Below are positions 33,701-40,600 of a stretch of 64,000 nucleotides of DNA, in pieces. Location of the stretch: contig NC_060248.1 of assembly GCF_921293095.1 (NCBI RefSeq), forward strand, positions 135,296,972 to 135,360,971. Direction: 5' to 3'. Source of the DNA: Ischnura elegans. Its lineage: Eukaryota; Arthropoda; Insecta; Odonata; Coenagrionidae. How positions within the stretch are numbered: position 1 is the first letter of the stretch; every line of letters starts with the position of its first letter. Position numbers and translations under genes: made by a program. The notes beneath the pieces were generated by a model, which worked only from the letters and a program-made list of their open reading frames with translations, was not told where the DNA came from and did not search any database.

Positions 33701-35809
33701 TTTACCATGAGAAAAACCCGGGTTATCTATATTCAGACCACAGACATTCATTTTGTTATTTGTTAATCGTCATCGCGAATGCAATACGAATTGGAAATTG
33801 AGTTCAAACTCAAAGAGCATATCGATTGGGATCATAAGAATCCTCTGAATGAGAACTTCCTCACCTTTGAATTTTCGTTTGGCTATAGTAGCGTGAATCA
33901 CATTGATTATCAGGGTATTTTTTATATTCCCAAATGCATTCTGCGCCACCCATGACTTCACGGGGTCTCTCTCTTTCATGGAGGGGAGATATGTGCCTTG
34001 CCGGCCGAGCAGAGGTGAATGTGCGAATCCACCTATATGTCACCAGGAACGCATCCCTATCTTCCCAATGTTAAAACGCTCTCATGTAATGCAAATTTGT
34101 ACAGCGCAAAGACCCCAAAGAAAGCATCCCTTGCGCTATATGAGGCATGGGTGTATATAACTTCAAGACAAATCAGTGAAGATCAAATTACACCTATCTG
34201 CCTGATTTCAGAGGAAAAATTCCAACTGCAAAAACACAGAACATACTTAAGCAGGGGTAGATGCCTGTGCTCCAGAAAATTTAACATGAAAGACTAACAA
34301 ATCAGGAGTAGAGGCATCCTGTACATTTAATTGCCTTTACCACCTTTCACATGGCACTGCATACCTGAAAGATGATGCCAGTGTTAGACGATGAAATATC
34401 GCAGCCATCATCCCCTGAGCTTGCTAAAGACCCACAAAGATTTCATTAACAACTAAATATTCACAGAACTGCCTACTAGGCTAATATTGTGGGTAAGAGG
34501 ACAGAAAAAATGTATTCATTCCTAATTTGCAAGAACAGGCACCACCAACGTCTACACCATCAGTCACCCCTAAACTAAACACTAGCATTCATCTTTACTG
34601 ATAGATAAGCAAAACATTAAGTATCAATCCCTGATAATATCCCATACCTTTGAACTGCCAGGAGTTACACCTCCCCCCATAGAAGCAGCATAAGAGGAAG
34701 AGTTACGTGAAGGTGAATTGGTGCTGTCGTTATGAGAGGACCCCAGCCCTGGATGGGTGGGGTCATCAGCTGGCACGTCCCTTCGAAAAGGCAGAACTAC
34801 CAGCTTGCGTCCATAAACTGTCATCACGGCACACCTGCCTTCAGGATCCACACGCACCATTGGAATGTGATGGTGGTGTGTCCAACCACCCTACCAAAAT
34901 GATAAAATTCGGTCTCATTTATAAGGTATAATATTCAAAACAGAGTATTAGTACTTATTTCAAAATAGAGAAAAACATTTGAAAGGGAGGATACGAAAGT
35001 TAGAATAACATAACGATACTTTATCAACCATTAGAACTTAATCAATTATCATTAAACTTGTTTACTGAAGACACAATAAAGAATGAAAATTCACCTAATT
35101 GAGGCAGCATACCAGTACAATTAATTAATTTCAGTAAACGAAATACATACAATTGTTTAAAGGTGTGAATACAAAAAGATAATAGAACCATAGACTCACC
35201 CGCATATCTTCATCCTCAAAATAGTGCAGTGAAAGAGTACGTAAATCATGAATTTCAGGATCATATTCCACAACACTCAACTTAGCATCGCGAAAGCTTA
35301 GTAGCAAGGCATCTCGTGGAGAAGACGCTAAGGCAACACTCTGGATACTCATTACATTTCCAAACAATGAAAATGTACACACACACTCCAATTTCATTTT
35401 TGGGGGATGTTTCACTGGAAAATAAATAGATGTTAAACATACGCACTTATCTGTCTAAATTGTTACCTACCAGTCAAGGAGTTAACACGCAAGTTATTGA
35501 TAGGTTAATACATCAAATACTCGAATATAATTCGATGAAAAATAAATTTCGCAGATAAACTGAAATCTGCGTGATAAAACATACACCACTAAAGTAACCA
35601 AGAGTGGAAGATGTGACGAAGGGAATAAAAAAGGACACACCTGAAAACATTTCCTTCTTCTTAGGGTCAGCATCTGGTATTAACCGAAAAACTCGGATAA
35701 TATTCGCACCCGCAACAACCAAAGACTTTTCATTTCGGTTAAAAAAGTGGCAAGAAATTGCATGCTCCACGGCGGTAGGGGGGTGGGTGTACTTGCAGAT
35801 AGAAAACAT
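6523..35809 (-). CDS. CPSF1: CPSF1 (CPSF160), 5' third of the gene, seven exons, runs off the left edge
   Basis: CPSF160 is the large beta-propeller scaffold of the cleavage and polyadenylation specificity factor. It acts in the nucleus and organises recognition of the AAUAAA signal with WDR33 and CPSF30. Seven minus-strand coding exons join in phase: 35809-35641, 35414-35200, 34890-34648, 29862-29717, 21671-21421, 11033-10852 and 6709-6523. They total 1393 nt (about 464 codons) of a protein usually near 1,400 residues. Family hallmarks read in order include [84 protein letters not shown] and [16 protein letters not shown]. All introns are GT-AG. Five of them are 4 to more than 10 kb and filled with transposons. 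Later exons are not found before position 1, so they should lie outside the window. The family call is near certain; the last donor is the weakest boundary. Confidence 0.96.
7050..9727. mobile_element. TA-flanked TIR element in CPSF1 intron 6
   Basis: The left end CAATAAACTCTTGATTATAC and the right end, reversed, CAGTAAACTCTCGATTATAC match at 18 of 20 positions. Each is bordered by TA (7048-7049 and 9728-9729), as expected for pogo/mariner-type elements. The 2.7 kb interior shows no recognisable transposase. It includes a C-rich, low-complexity region at 7780-8120 and a block at about 7165-7205 that recurs near 63665. Confidence 0.5.
10852..11033 (-). CDS. CPSF1: CPSF1 coding exon 6
   Basis: The exon is 182 nt with acceptor TTTACAG and donor GTGAGT. 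It encodes [28 protein letters not shown] and [13 protein letters not shown]. It completes the lysine codon begun in exon 5 across a 10.4 kb intron and ends in phase 0. Confidence 0.95.
11440..11600 (+). repeat. Possible tRNA-derived SINE fragment
   Basis: The sequence GGTGGCACGGTGGTAGACAC resembles a degenerate polymerase III A box of a tRNA-related SINE head. About 45 bp on, GGCTTCAAAATTCAAATGG could be a decayed B box. There is no clear tail or duplication. This is a weak call. Confidence 0.3.
11601..13285. other. CPSF1 intron 5 sequence, no gene recognised
   Basis: Open frames of about 70 to 105 codons here have no family features. The stretch from 12900 to 13285 is T-rich with no motif that I can name. 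Confidence 0.4.
13286..13640 (+). repeat. Possible polypurine tract and LTR fragment
   Basis: AAGGGGGGAGA at about 13283-13293 followed by TTTGTCACC looks like a retrotransposon polypurine tract next to an LTR starting TGT. No partner LTR or polyprotein is seen nearby, so this could be chance. Confidence 0.25.
13816..13896 (+). repeat. Dispersed repeat copy (shared with 49915-49965)
   Basis: The text TGATTGAATCATGTGCATATACAG followed by TCTTCGACATGTGA and AAGATG is closely matched at 49915-49965 (GATTAAATCATGTACATATACAG, TCTTCAACACACGA, AAGATG). The shared stretch is about 50 bp and is interrupted here by the 13905 element. It is part of an unnamed repeat family. Confidence 0.45.
14581..16689 (+). 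pseudogene. Broken transposase of the 177 bp-TIR element
   Basis: Plus-strand pieces recur in the expected order: [66 protein letters not shown], then [18 protein letters not shown] with [24 protein letters not shown], and finally [19 protein letters not shown] with [15 protein letters not shown] know this set from uncharacterised arthropod and cnidarian proteins with an (F/L)DI(A/S)ACKC-type motif, an ICDGT motif and the WLVCLLHxNELPLRHL block. Several frame changes (near 15030-15120, and 16025) and an inserted palindrome at 16220-16350 show it is dead. The large opposite-strand frame at 14576-15199 is a shadow. Confidence 0.65.
16220..16350. repeat. 131 bp near-perfect palindrome inside the transposase
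   Basis: Arms 16220-16279 and 16291-16350 are inverted copies matching at 58 of 60 positions. The 11 nt centre (TCCGACTCGGT) is itself nearly palindromic. The sequence is much more GC-rich than its surroundings and interrupts the transposase frame between recognisable blocks. It looks like an inserted foldback unit, though no clean target duplication is visible. Confidence 0.85.
16946..18481. other. CPSF1 intron 5 sequence between two transposons
   Basis: I see no gene. A short purine-rich run of GAACCGAG/GAGAACC repeats lies at about 17650-17690. The open frames of 85-95 codons here have no recognisable features. Confidence 0.4.
18490..21324. mobile_element. hAT-like element with palindromic 8 bp target duplication
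   Basis: Identical 16 bp inverted ends TAGGGACATGCAAAAG start at 18490 and end at 21324. They are flanked by the perfect duplication TTCATGAA (18482-18489 and 21325-21332), itself a palindrome. An 8 bp duplication and TAGGG ends fit hAT. Left of centre there are tandem GGTGTTATTTT-like units (18505-18600). The right side has TTCGCG-rich repeats and a large inverted repeat. No transposase can be identified. The right end is 96 bp from CPSF1 exon 5. Confidence 0.8.
20384..21203. repeat. Large GC-rich inverted repeat inside the hAT-like element
   Basis: The left arm (about 20384-20576) and the right arm (about 21003-21203) are imperfect inverted copies, sharing CTCCAATTCATGGGCGATTTT, GTTTTTCGAGGCGTA and GCATTGGCCGC. 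The centre has further nested palindromes built on GGCGCTG, GAACGGCGGCCGGCG and CACTTTCAAACGAGAC-like modules. GC content here is visibly well above the intron background. Confidence 0.75.
21421..21671 (-). CDS. CPSF1: CPSF1 coding exon 5
   Basis: The exon is 251 nt with acceptor CTTCAG and donor GTAAGT. It completes the Pro-Gly-Arg junction and encodes [30 protein letters not shown] and [17 protein letters not shown]. The donor lies only 96 bp from the end of an inserted transposon (18490-21324). Confidence 0.96.
21840..22692. other. CPSF1 intron 4 sequence, possible retroelement 3' flank
   Basis: AT-rich sequence downstream of the integrase fragment, where a 3' LTR would be expected. I could not match it to any sequence upstream of gag, so no LTR is called. 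Confidence 0.3.
22885..23665. repeat. Insertion splitting the integrase of the Gypsy-type element
   Basis: This 0.8 kb C-rich, T-rich block separates two integrase fragments and so probably arrived later. The open frames in it (22905-23330 and 23612-23235 on the other strand) are low-complexity and proline-rich, and I do not regard them as genes. No target duplication is clear. Confidence 0.4.
24334..24666 (-). pseudogene. Retroelement aspartic protease fragment
   Basis: The frame has the layout of a retropepsin C-terminal half, with [17 protein letters not shown] resembling the LG.DFL strand of Gypsy proteases. The catalytic DTG triplet is not visible in this frame. It sits between gag and reverse transcriptase fragments in the right order. 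Confidence 0.55.
24946..25839 (-). pseudogene. gag-like region of the Gypsy-type element
   Basis: Two adjoining minus-strand frames (25839-25636 and 25605-24946) encode a helical, glutamine-rich gag-type polypeptide. It has conserved-looking W and F positions ([16 protein letters not shown]), a long charged helix and an Arg-rich tail. A stop near 25635 separates the two. It precedes the protease on the same strand. The call rests on context and general character. Confidence 0.6.
26090..26131. repeat. Perfect 15 bp stem hairpin
   Basis: CTCAAGTCAGCTGTT (26090-26104) and its exact reverse complement (26117-26131) flank a 12 nt loop. It lies upstream of the gag relic of the retroelement. Confidence 0.6.
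27070..27285 (+). repeat. Tandem duplication, period 113 bp
   Basis: The unit beginning CCTGAAGTTTCCAGTCCGTC at 27070 repeats at 27183 with about two substitutions over the ~103 bp shared. The near identity points to a recent duplication inside the 26259 element. Confidence 0.85.
27641..27937. mobile_element. 297 bp Harbinger-type MITE with TTA target duplication
   Basis: Inverted ends GGCCCCTTGCACGCACACCG and (reversed) GGCCCCTTGCACACGCACCG flank 297 bp, and TTA occurs on both sides (27638-27640 and 27938-27940). A 3 bp TTA duplication and GG.CC ends are PIF/Harbinger traits. The interior has more palindromes (CCGGTAAAATATCGGCCGATA and a GCCGGCGCCGGC core). It is non-coding and nested inside the 26259-28387 element. 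Confidence 0.8.
28640..29716. other. CPSF1 intron 4 sequence next to exon 4, no gene recognised
   Basis: A GC-rich block at 28680-28935 includes GCCGGGTCTCAGGCCGGGCC and looks like debris of a repeat. A frame at 29336-29076 (minus, 86 codons) has no known features. Nothing else is called. Confidence 0.35.
29717..29862 (-). CDS. CPSF1: CPSF1 coding exon 4
   Basis: The exon is 146 nt with donor GTGAGT and an AG acceptor. It encodes [19 protein letters not shown] followed by [17 protein letters not shown], one of the most conserved stretches of CPSF160. It joins exon 3 across a 4.8 kb intron that contains a 3 kb transposon, and leaves phase 2. Confidence 0.95.
30026..30064 (+). repeat. Fragment of a widespread insect repeat (CTAGCTGACCCGGCAAACTTCG)
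   Basis: CTAGCTGACCCGGCAAACTT followed by CGTTC at about 30036-30060 is a sequence I recognise as recurring in repeats of many insect genomes. I cannot assign it to a class from this fragment. It supports the arthropod origin of the window. Confidence 0.35.
30195..33171. mobile_element. PIF/Harbinger-like element with clustered GAGCAAATGCTC motifs
   Basis: The inverted ends GGGCCGGATGAATAAAAGT and (reversed) GGCCCGGATGAATAAAAGT are flanked by AAT on both sides (30192-30194 and 33172-33174). Full or half copies of the palindrome GAGCAAATGCTC crowd the first 150 bp and last 230 bp. Inside, a minus-strand stretch at about 32040-31930 reads [20 protein letters not shown], like the D-containing block of Harbinger DDE transposases. 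The rest of the transposase cannot be followed. A short (AAT)n run lies at 32259-32276. The whole fills CPSF1 intron 3. Confidence 0.75.
33175..34647. other. CPSF1 intron 3 sequence near exon 3, no gene recognised
   Basis: Frames of up to 92 codons on both strands (33510-34300) overlap each other and show no known family feature. They may be old repeat debris. Confidence 0.35.
34648..34890 (-). CDS. CPSF1: CPSF1 coding exon 3
   Basis: The exon is 81 codons in phase 0 at both ends, with acceptor TTTGGTAG and donor GTATGG. It encodes [13 protein letters not shown] and the strand LVVLPFRR, then a serine-, glycine- and asparagine-rich linker (about residues 160-205 of the predicted protein). In CPSF160 homologues the corresponding linker is variable, so the low complexity is expected. 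Confidence 0.94.
35200..35414 (-). CDS. CPSF1: CPSF1 coding exon 2
   Basis: The exon follows a TTTTCCAG acceptor and is followed by a GTGAGT donor. It encodes the conserved block with [29 protein letters not shown] and [10 protein letters not shown], part of the first beta-propeller. Its 215 nt plus one carried base give 72 codons, so it ends in phase 0. The upstream intron is only 226 bp. Confidence 0.95.
35641..35809 (-). CDS. CPSF1: CPSF1 coding exon 1 (start codon)
   Basis: The exon encodes the first 56 residues, starting [16 protein letters not shown], which matches the conserved CPSF160 amino terminus (human MYAVYKQAHPPTGLE). The start is chosen because this Met aligns with the family start. 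The exon ends TTTTCAG before a GTGTGT donor and leaves phase 1, which the next exon completes as a valine codon. Confidence 0.94.
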
Positions 35810-36348
35810 ATTGTCCTACGAAATAACAGGTTACCAAAGAGATAATAATAAATTTTAACCACTTTTCATTTTAAAATGATGTATATCACAACTCATAATA
35901 AACTTACACACACGGCAAGAAGCAACGGGGGTATCTAACAAGAGCTAATAAATGCGATTAATTTAGCCCACATTTGTAACCAAAATAGGAGGTGGAATGA
36001 TCGGGTGGCGTTGGATCTGATTACACCAATGCATTTATTCATTTAAATAAATCAGAACTGTAAAATACCAATCATAACAACAACATGCCTTGCCTCCTCT
36101 ACCGGTTGTACACAATTTTTTCGATACGATCGATTGTAATCGTATATCGATTGCTTCAACAGTCGATGATCGTGCTTGTTATCGATGTTGCTAAGGAGGT
36201 CGAACGGCGAATGCAAGAAAATTTGTTGTTCATTGCTGCACCACGAAGTTACTGGGAAGAATTGTCTTTTCTGGTGTGTTAATTTATTTGGAATTCTTGT
36301 TAGGTAATTATTCTCCTGTTATAATGCTATTAGACCTCGCGTAAAGTT
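35810..36348. promoter_or_regulatory. Divergent promoter region between CPSF1 and the micropeptide/TIMM10 unit
   Basis: This 539 bp separates the start codons of two head-to-head genes and must hold both 5' UTRs and promoters. It contains a run of ATCGAT-rich sequence at about 36119-36190, including TATCGATT at 36145-36152 and TATCGATG at 36180-36187. Both match seven of eight bases of the DRE motif (TATCGATA), known from insect housekeeping promoters. I see no clear TATA box. A short reading frame at 36085-36282 is ignored as chance. Confidence 0.6.
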
Positions 36349-36614
36349 ATGGTATCTACTGTCGGCAAAGTGGCTATTGGATGGTACGTGAAACCGGCAC
36401 ATGGTGAGAATAGTTTATATTAAACGTTTTACTCCTGGTTTTATAAACAAGTCATTATTCTAGGGTTTTAGTAATTGGTGCCGGACTGTCATCATTCGTT
36501 CTGTCGAAGAAGAGAATTGATCAGAAAAGGTTGGAGAATATGCAAGCGAGGGAGCGAATGAGGAAGGCCAACTTCGGAGAGTACCCCGAGAGTTACCGCA
36601 AGTTTAACGGTTAA
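36349..36614 (+). CDS. Small single-pass membrane micropeptide, 61 residues, two exons
   Basis: Exon 1 (36349-36383) and exon 2 (36464-36614) join across an 80 bp intron (donor GTACGT, acceptor TTCTAG) into a 61-codon frame. The peptide has a short amino terminus, a hydrophobic segment at about residues 7-26 (VAIGWVLVIGAGLSSFVL), then a highly charged basic stretch with KKRIDQKRLENMQARERMRK and an end rich in Tyr, Glu and Phe. This layout resembles small mitochondrial or ER membrane proteins. I do not recognise the family with certainty. Splicing, the coherent peptide and the promoter-proximal position argue for a real gene. It ends 69 bp before the TIMM10 start codon, so the two may share a transcript. 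Confidence 0.72.
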
Positions 36615-36683
36615 GAAGTCAGTGTGGGATTCTGTTCCAGTTACCTGGTTAATTACATATCGTGTTTTACTTCAGTTATTGAA

Positions 36684-36977
36684 ATGGCTGCTGCAGGATT
36701 GCCCCAACTGGACAATGCAAAACTGCAGCTTGTCCAGGAACTAGAAATAGAGATGATGTCGGATATGTACAATCGTATGACGGCATCATGTCATCGTAAA
36801 TGCATTCCACCAAAGTACTTGGATGCAGAGCTTGGCAAAGGTGAATCGGTGTGCCTTGATCGCTGTATCGCCAAATATCTTGATGTCCACGAAAGAATCG
36901 GTAAAAAGCTTACCCAGTTCTCGGTTCAGGATGAAGATTTCGTGAAAAAACTGCAAGGAGACCAGCAGAAGAACTAA
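36684..36977 (+). CDS. TIMM10: TIMM10, mitochondrial intermembrane-space import chaperone
   Basis: This complete 97-residue frame encodes the small Tim protein that forms a TIM9-TIM10 hexamer in the mitochondrial intermembrane space and escorts hydrophobic carriers to TIM22. The twin CX3C signature is visible: CHRKC at about residues 33-37 and CLDRC at about 58-62, separated by 20 residues as in the family. Flanking conserved text includes [17 protein letters not shown] and GKKLTQFS. The chosen Met gives the usual family length. The coding region is a single exon. A possible acceptor (TTTTACTTCAG at 36664-36674) sits just upstream of the ATG, so a spliced 5' UTR is possible. Confidence 0.97.
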   Translation: MAAAGLPQLDNAKLQLVQELEIEMMSDMYNRMTASCHRKCIPPKYLDAELGKGESVCLDRCIAKYLDVHERIGKKLTQFSVQDEDFVKKLQGDQQKN

Positions 36978-37141
36978 ATTCACATCTAATATGTGATGTA
37001 GTGAAAATTTAATGTGAATGGTGCTACGTATTGGACGAATGAGCCCATGAGATGACTGTAGACAGTGTTATGTAGTATGCTAACTAGATATTGTTGTATG
37101 TTTGAGAATAGTGTTCTATGCCATGATACGCCACTTGAGGC

Positions 37142-37147
37142 AATAAA
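37142..37147 (+). terminator. TIMM10: AATAAA polyadenylation signal for TIMM10
   Basis: A canonical AATAAA hexamer lies 165 bp downstream of the TIMM10 stop codon, with T-rich sequence about 20 bases further on. It is the first canonical hexamer after the gene on this strand. Confidence 0.65.
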
Positions 37148-37204
37148 ATACGATACTTACCTACCAGATGTATTTCTTCCGTAGAGCATTAGTTTAGGGC
37201 ATTA

Positions 37205-37218
37205 TATCCCTTGGCAAC
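37205..37218 (+). promoter_or_regulatory. X-box-like (RFX) motif upstream of the LRR gene
   Basis: The 14-mer TATCCCTTGGCAAC fits the RFX X-box consensus GYTNYYWTRGNAAC at 12 of 14 positions, with a perfect 3' half site. It lies about 230 bp before the LRR gene's start codon and after the TIMM10 polyadenylation signal, where a promoter is expected. In animals X-boxes often mark ciliary genes. This is a motif match only. Confidence 0.35.
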
Positions 37219-37443
37219 GGCTGTGTCACATTTTCCAAAATTCATGGTAGTCGGAAGCTCTGTTTTGCCATTGTCTCTTCAAAAGGGGAAATCGTGCCCG
37301 GGCCGATAGAGTAAGAAGGTAAAAATGGAATGTATATTTTTTTCCGATCTCGTCGATCGATCATAGAGGCCGCACAGTAATTGGTTCATACATTTAATTT
37401 GTTAATTATTAGTTTTTTAATTTTTTTTATAACATCCAGACTA

Positions 37444-37659
37444 ATGGATCGCTTAAGCGGGCTATATTACTACTTGAGGGAGCTCCATGTAAGAGCTATC
37501 CTGGAAGAAGCTGTAAAGAAGAAAATAACAACCCTTAATTTGAGCCACTTCGAAATTACCACCGTACCTAAAATCCTGTATCAACTTAAGACTGTCGAAA
37601 GCTTACATCTTGAGAATAATCATATCTCTGAAATATCGCCCGAAGTTAAAAATCTTACG
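37444..37659 (+). CDS. LRR gene exon 1 (start codon)
   Basis: The exon is 72 codons from an ATG that opens MDRLSGLYYYLREL, up to donor GTTAGT in phase 0. It holds the amino-terminal helix and two repeats (LNLSHFEITTVP, LHLENNHISEI). Confidence 0.85.
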
Positions 37660-40600
37660 GTTAGTTACACTTAAGTTTTACAATTGGGTAACAGTGTTTC
37701 TAGAATGATGAATCAAATAAGGGGGCATGAATATTGCTTCTTTGGTATATTTGCTCTGTAGAATTTGTCATTCCTAGGCCTGGATTATAATAACTTAACA
37801 GCCCTACCGAAAGAAATAAGGCGATTAGGACCCACTTTAACTGGTCTCAACTTGAGTCACAATCCTCTCGCTGTCCTCCTACCAGAAATTGGAAATCTGA
37901 AATCACTGAACAGCCTGTGGTGTAATCAGATAGGTATTTCTGATCTTCCAAAAGAGGTAAGTATCTATTACCATCTAAAATCACCTATCTAGTGATTTAT
38001 ATCAAACTCACTCTTATTATGATGTCCTGGGGAATATTTGCATATGTACTCCATATCTGTATGGCACAAATGAATTGCAGATAATCCTTGGCTAATCTTA
38101 GAAAATGAATAGGTTTCACCTTAATACACCATTTTCTGAGGCAAGGAAATTCTCTTCCCCCAAAGAAGGATGCCCACACAGCTTATGTTTGAATTGGTCG
38201 AACCCCATCTCGAATTGGTAGCCTGTATTCGCTCTGCTTTCACTTTCTTACTGTATGGGTGTGGGAGTGATTATGATGCATATTTTTAGTGAAAAGTATT
38301 CCAACATCTAAGTAAAGATATTTCACTTAATATCATGCAGTTTTTTCATCAGAAGTCCACCATTGCTATAAAGGGCATTGCTCAGTATGAAATGCATTCA
38401 TCATCAATTTTCATGTGATTTGAGAGTCTAAATAGGATGGCTTCAAAATTTTCCAACACGTTTTTTCAGCTTGGAAAATTGTATTTCTTGGATACATTTG
38501 GTGCCAGAGGAAATTCAATCCAAACAATACCTAAAGAATTCTGCAGACTGATTTCTCTGAGGTATGTATTTTAAGTTACATTCTTGAAAATCACTTCTAT
38601 TGAAAGGGAAAATTGGTAATTAAGTCAATGACTTTTCAATTACTGGGTTTGTCCACGTGAAATATCCAAGTGAGGAAAGGTTTTTACACAAGGGTGTACC
38701 AAGGATCAAAACTGGGGAGGGGCAAGACATGGTTGCTATAGGTAAGATTTAAGCATGGAAAAGTACATTTGTGATCTTTGCTTCTAGGGGGGGCAGCTGC
38801 CCCTTGCCTGGTACGCCTATGTTTTTACGTTAATCATATAATAGAAATCTGTTGTCAGGCAGGAATTAATATGTTAGAGTTAATGAGCCAAATCTTTAGC
38901 ATCGTGTGGATGTTACAGTCTTCTGCCAATTCTAATTTTACCACCATAAGTTTACACATTTTCTGTTGCAAATATACTTGTAAGTGGACGGAAGGGAAGA
39001 TAACTGAGTCTTTGTACAGCAGTTCTGGAATGCCAAATTACAAAAAATATTGGGGGGGCCCAAACCAGGGATCCTGCCCCGGGAAATTTTATAAGTAGTG
39101 AGTTTTAAGTTTTATAAGCATTTTAGAAGAGTCATGAGATATACATTAAAACCCTGATAACTCTAATCTCGATATCTGGAAACTTCGTGGAAAATTGACA
39201 AGCCCGACACATTTTTTCCTCAAACCCATTACGAATTTTTGAGGGGGCTCAGGCCCCATGGAGTTGATGCCACTGCAGGAGTTTTGGGAAAAACAAGACT
39301 ATCTTGAGTAGGGGCATTTCTCTTGCATTTGTCTCATGAAGATGAAGTCTCTATTTTTGGCATGCTCTATGTTCCCTTAGGACCATTGTTTCCAACCAAT
39401 CAAATTTATGTGTTGTAGAGGAAAGTAGTGACTTGGTAGTGCTAACCTTACCTTTCTGCTGACAAAGATAGGCAAATTCTCTGTTCCTATGTTATATGCA
39501 TGGGCATAATTGATAACAGTATGGATTTGGGGCTGTTTGCCATTTATCTCATTGCTGTGGCTGGAGTATATTGATGAGTGAAATGGTTTGGAGCCCACAT
39601 TTCATCCATGCACTCTAATCTCGCTTCCCTTGAGATGACTCAAACGCTGTGGTTTAAGCCATGCTGCAGCCAGAAATTTTGGAGGAAGGAGTGCACTGCC
39701 ATTAGGCCCCAAAGATTTTCAAGTGATCAACACTTCCAGATAAAACCTTTGCGTTCAGTATTTCTCAAAGCCGAGTCAAAACTCAATAGCCTAAAACTAT
39801 ATGCTATACATTCATATTTTTTTTCTCTGTGACTCATCCTAGAAGTCCATTGATAAAGCATTCAGCAGATGTAGATATACTCCAGATTACTTGTATGGTG
39901 ATTGAACCAGTTTATTAGAAAATAGTCATTCTCCAATGACCAGCGGGCACAATATCATGATGGTCATTGGTAATGTGCAGTGGTGGCTGGTGGTAATTTA
40001 TCCAGGGTGTGCATTAGAGCAGATAAAGGATGATTTACATATACAGTGAAACATGTCTTAAGAGGAATCTCTCGGGCCCTTCACTTTTTTCTGGATAAGA
40101 CAGTATTCCGCTTAACTCAGGGTCTGGCTATTCAAAAATGACCGTGAAAGTCATATCACGTCTATTGCATGCGTTGCCTAAAAGGATGGTTTGACTCAAA
40201 TTCTACACGTAGATGAAATTATAATGAAATAATAAAAGAACAGCATCGCATTATTTTTAAATTTTTTATTTGAAGTAATCAGTCATTTTTGTCTGTCTTT
40301 CCTTTTTTCCTTGTAGAATACAATTTTCTACGTTGCCAATGGCCCCATGTAAGATGTTATGCTAATCAGTTTACCTTTGGTGAGACTCTATCCTTCTAAT
40401 TCTTTTAATGAGACCAACATTTCTCTGTACGATTTTTTATTTTCTTCACATATTGAGGTCACTTCTTCGTCGGTGTCACAGCTTTTGTCTTCTTTATTAT
40501 TGGCTGTTAAGGAACCATTTTAATCGCTCGTGAGAAGATCGTTGCCGAAATCCACAAATCTCTCAGCATTCATGTCAATGCCTATTACTTGCTGCAATTC

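Noticed and set aside
36085-36282. 65-codon frame in the CPSF1/TIMM10 promoter
   Set aside because: It is too short, has no features, and overlaps the ATCGAT-rich promoter core.
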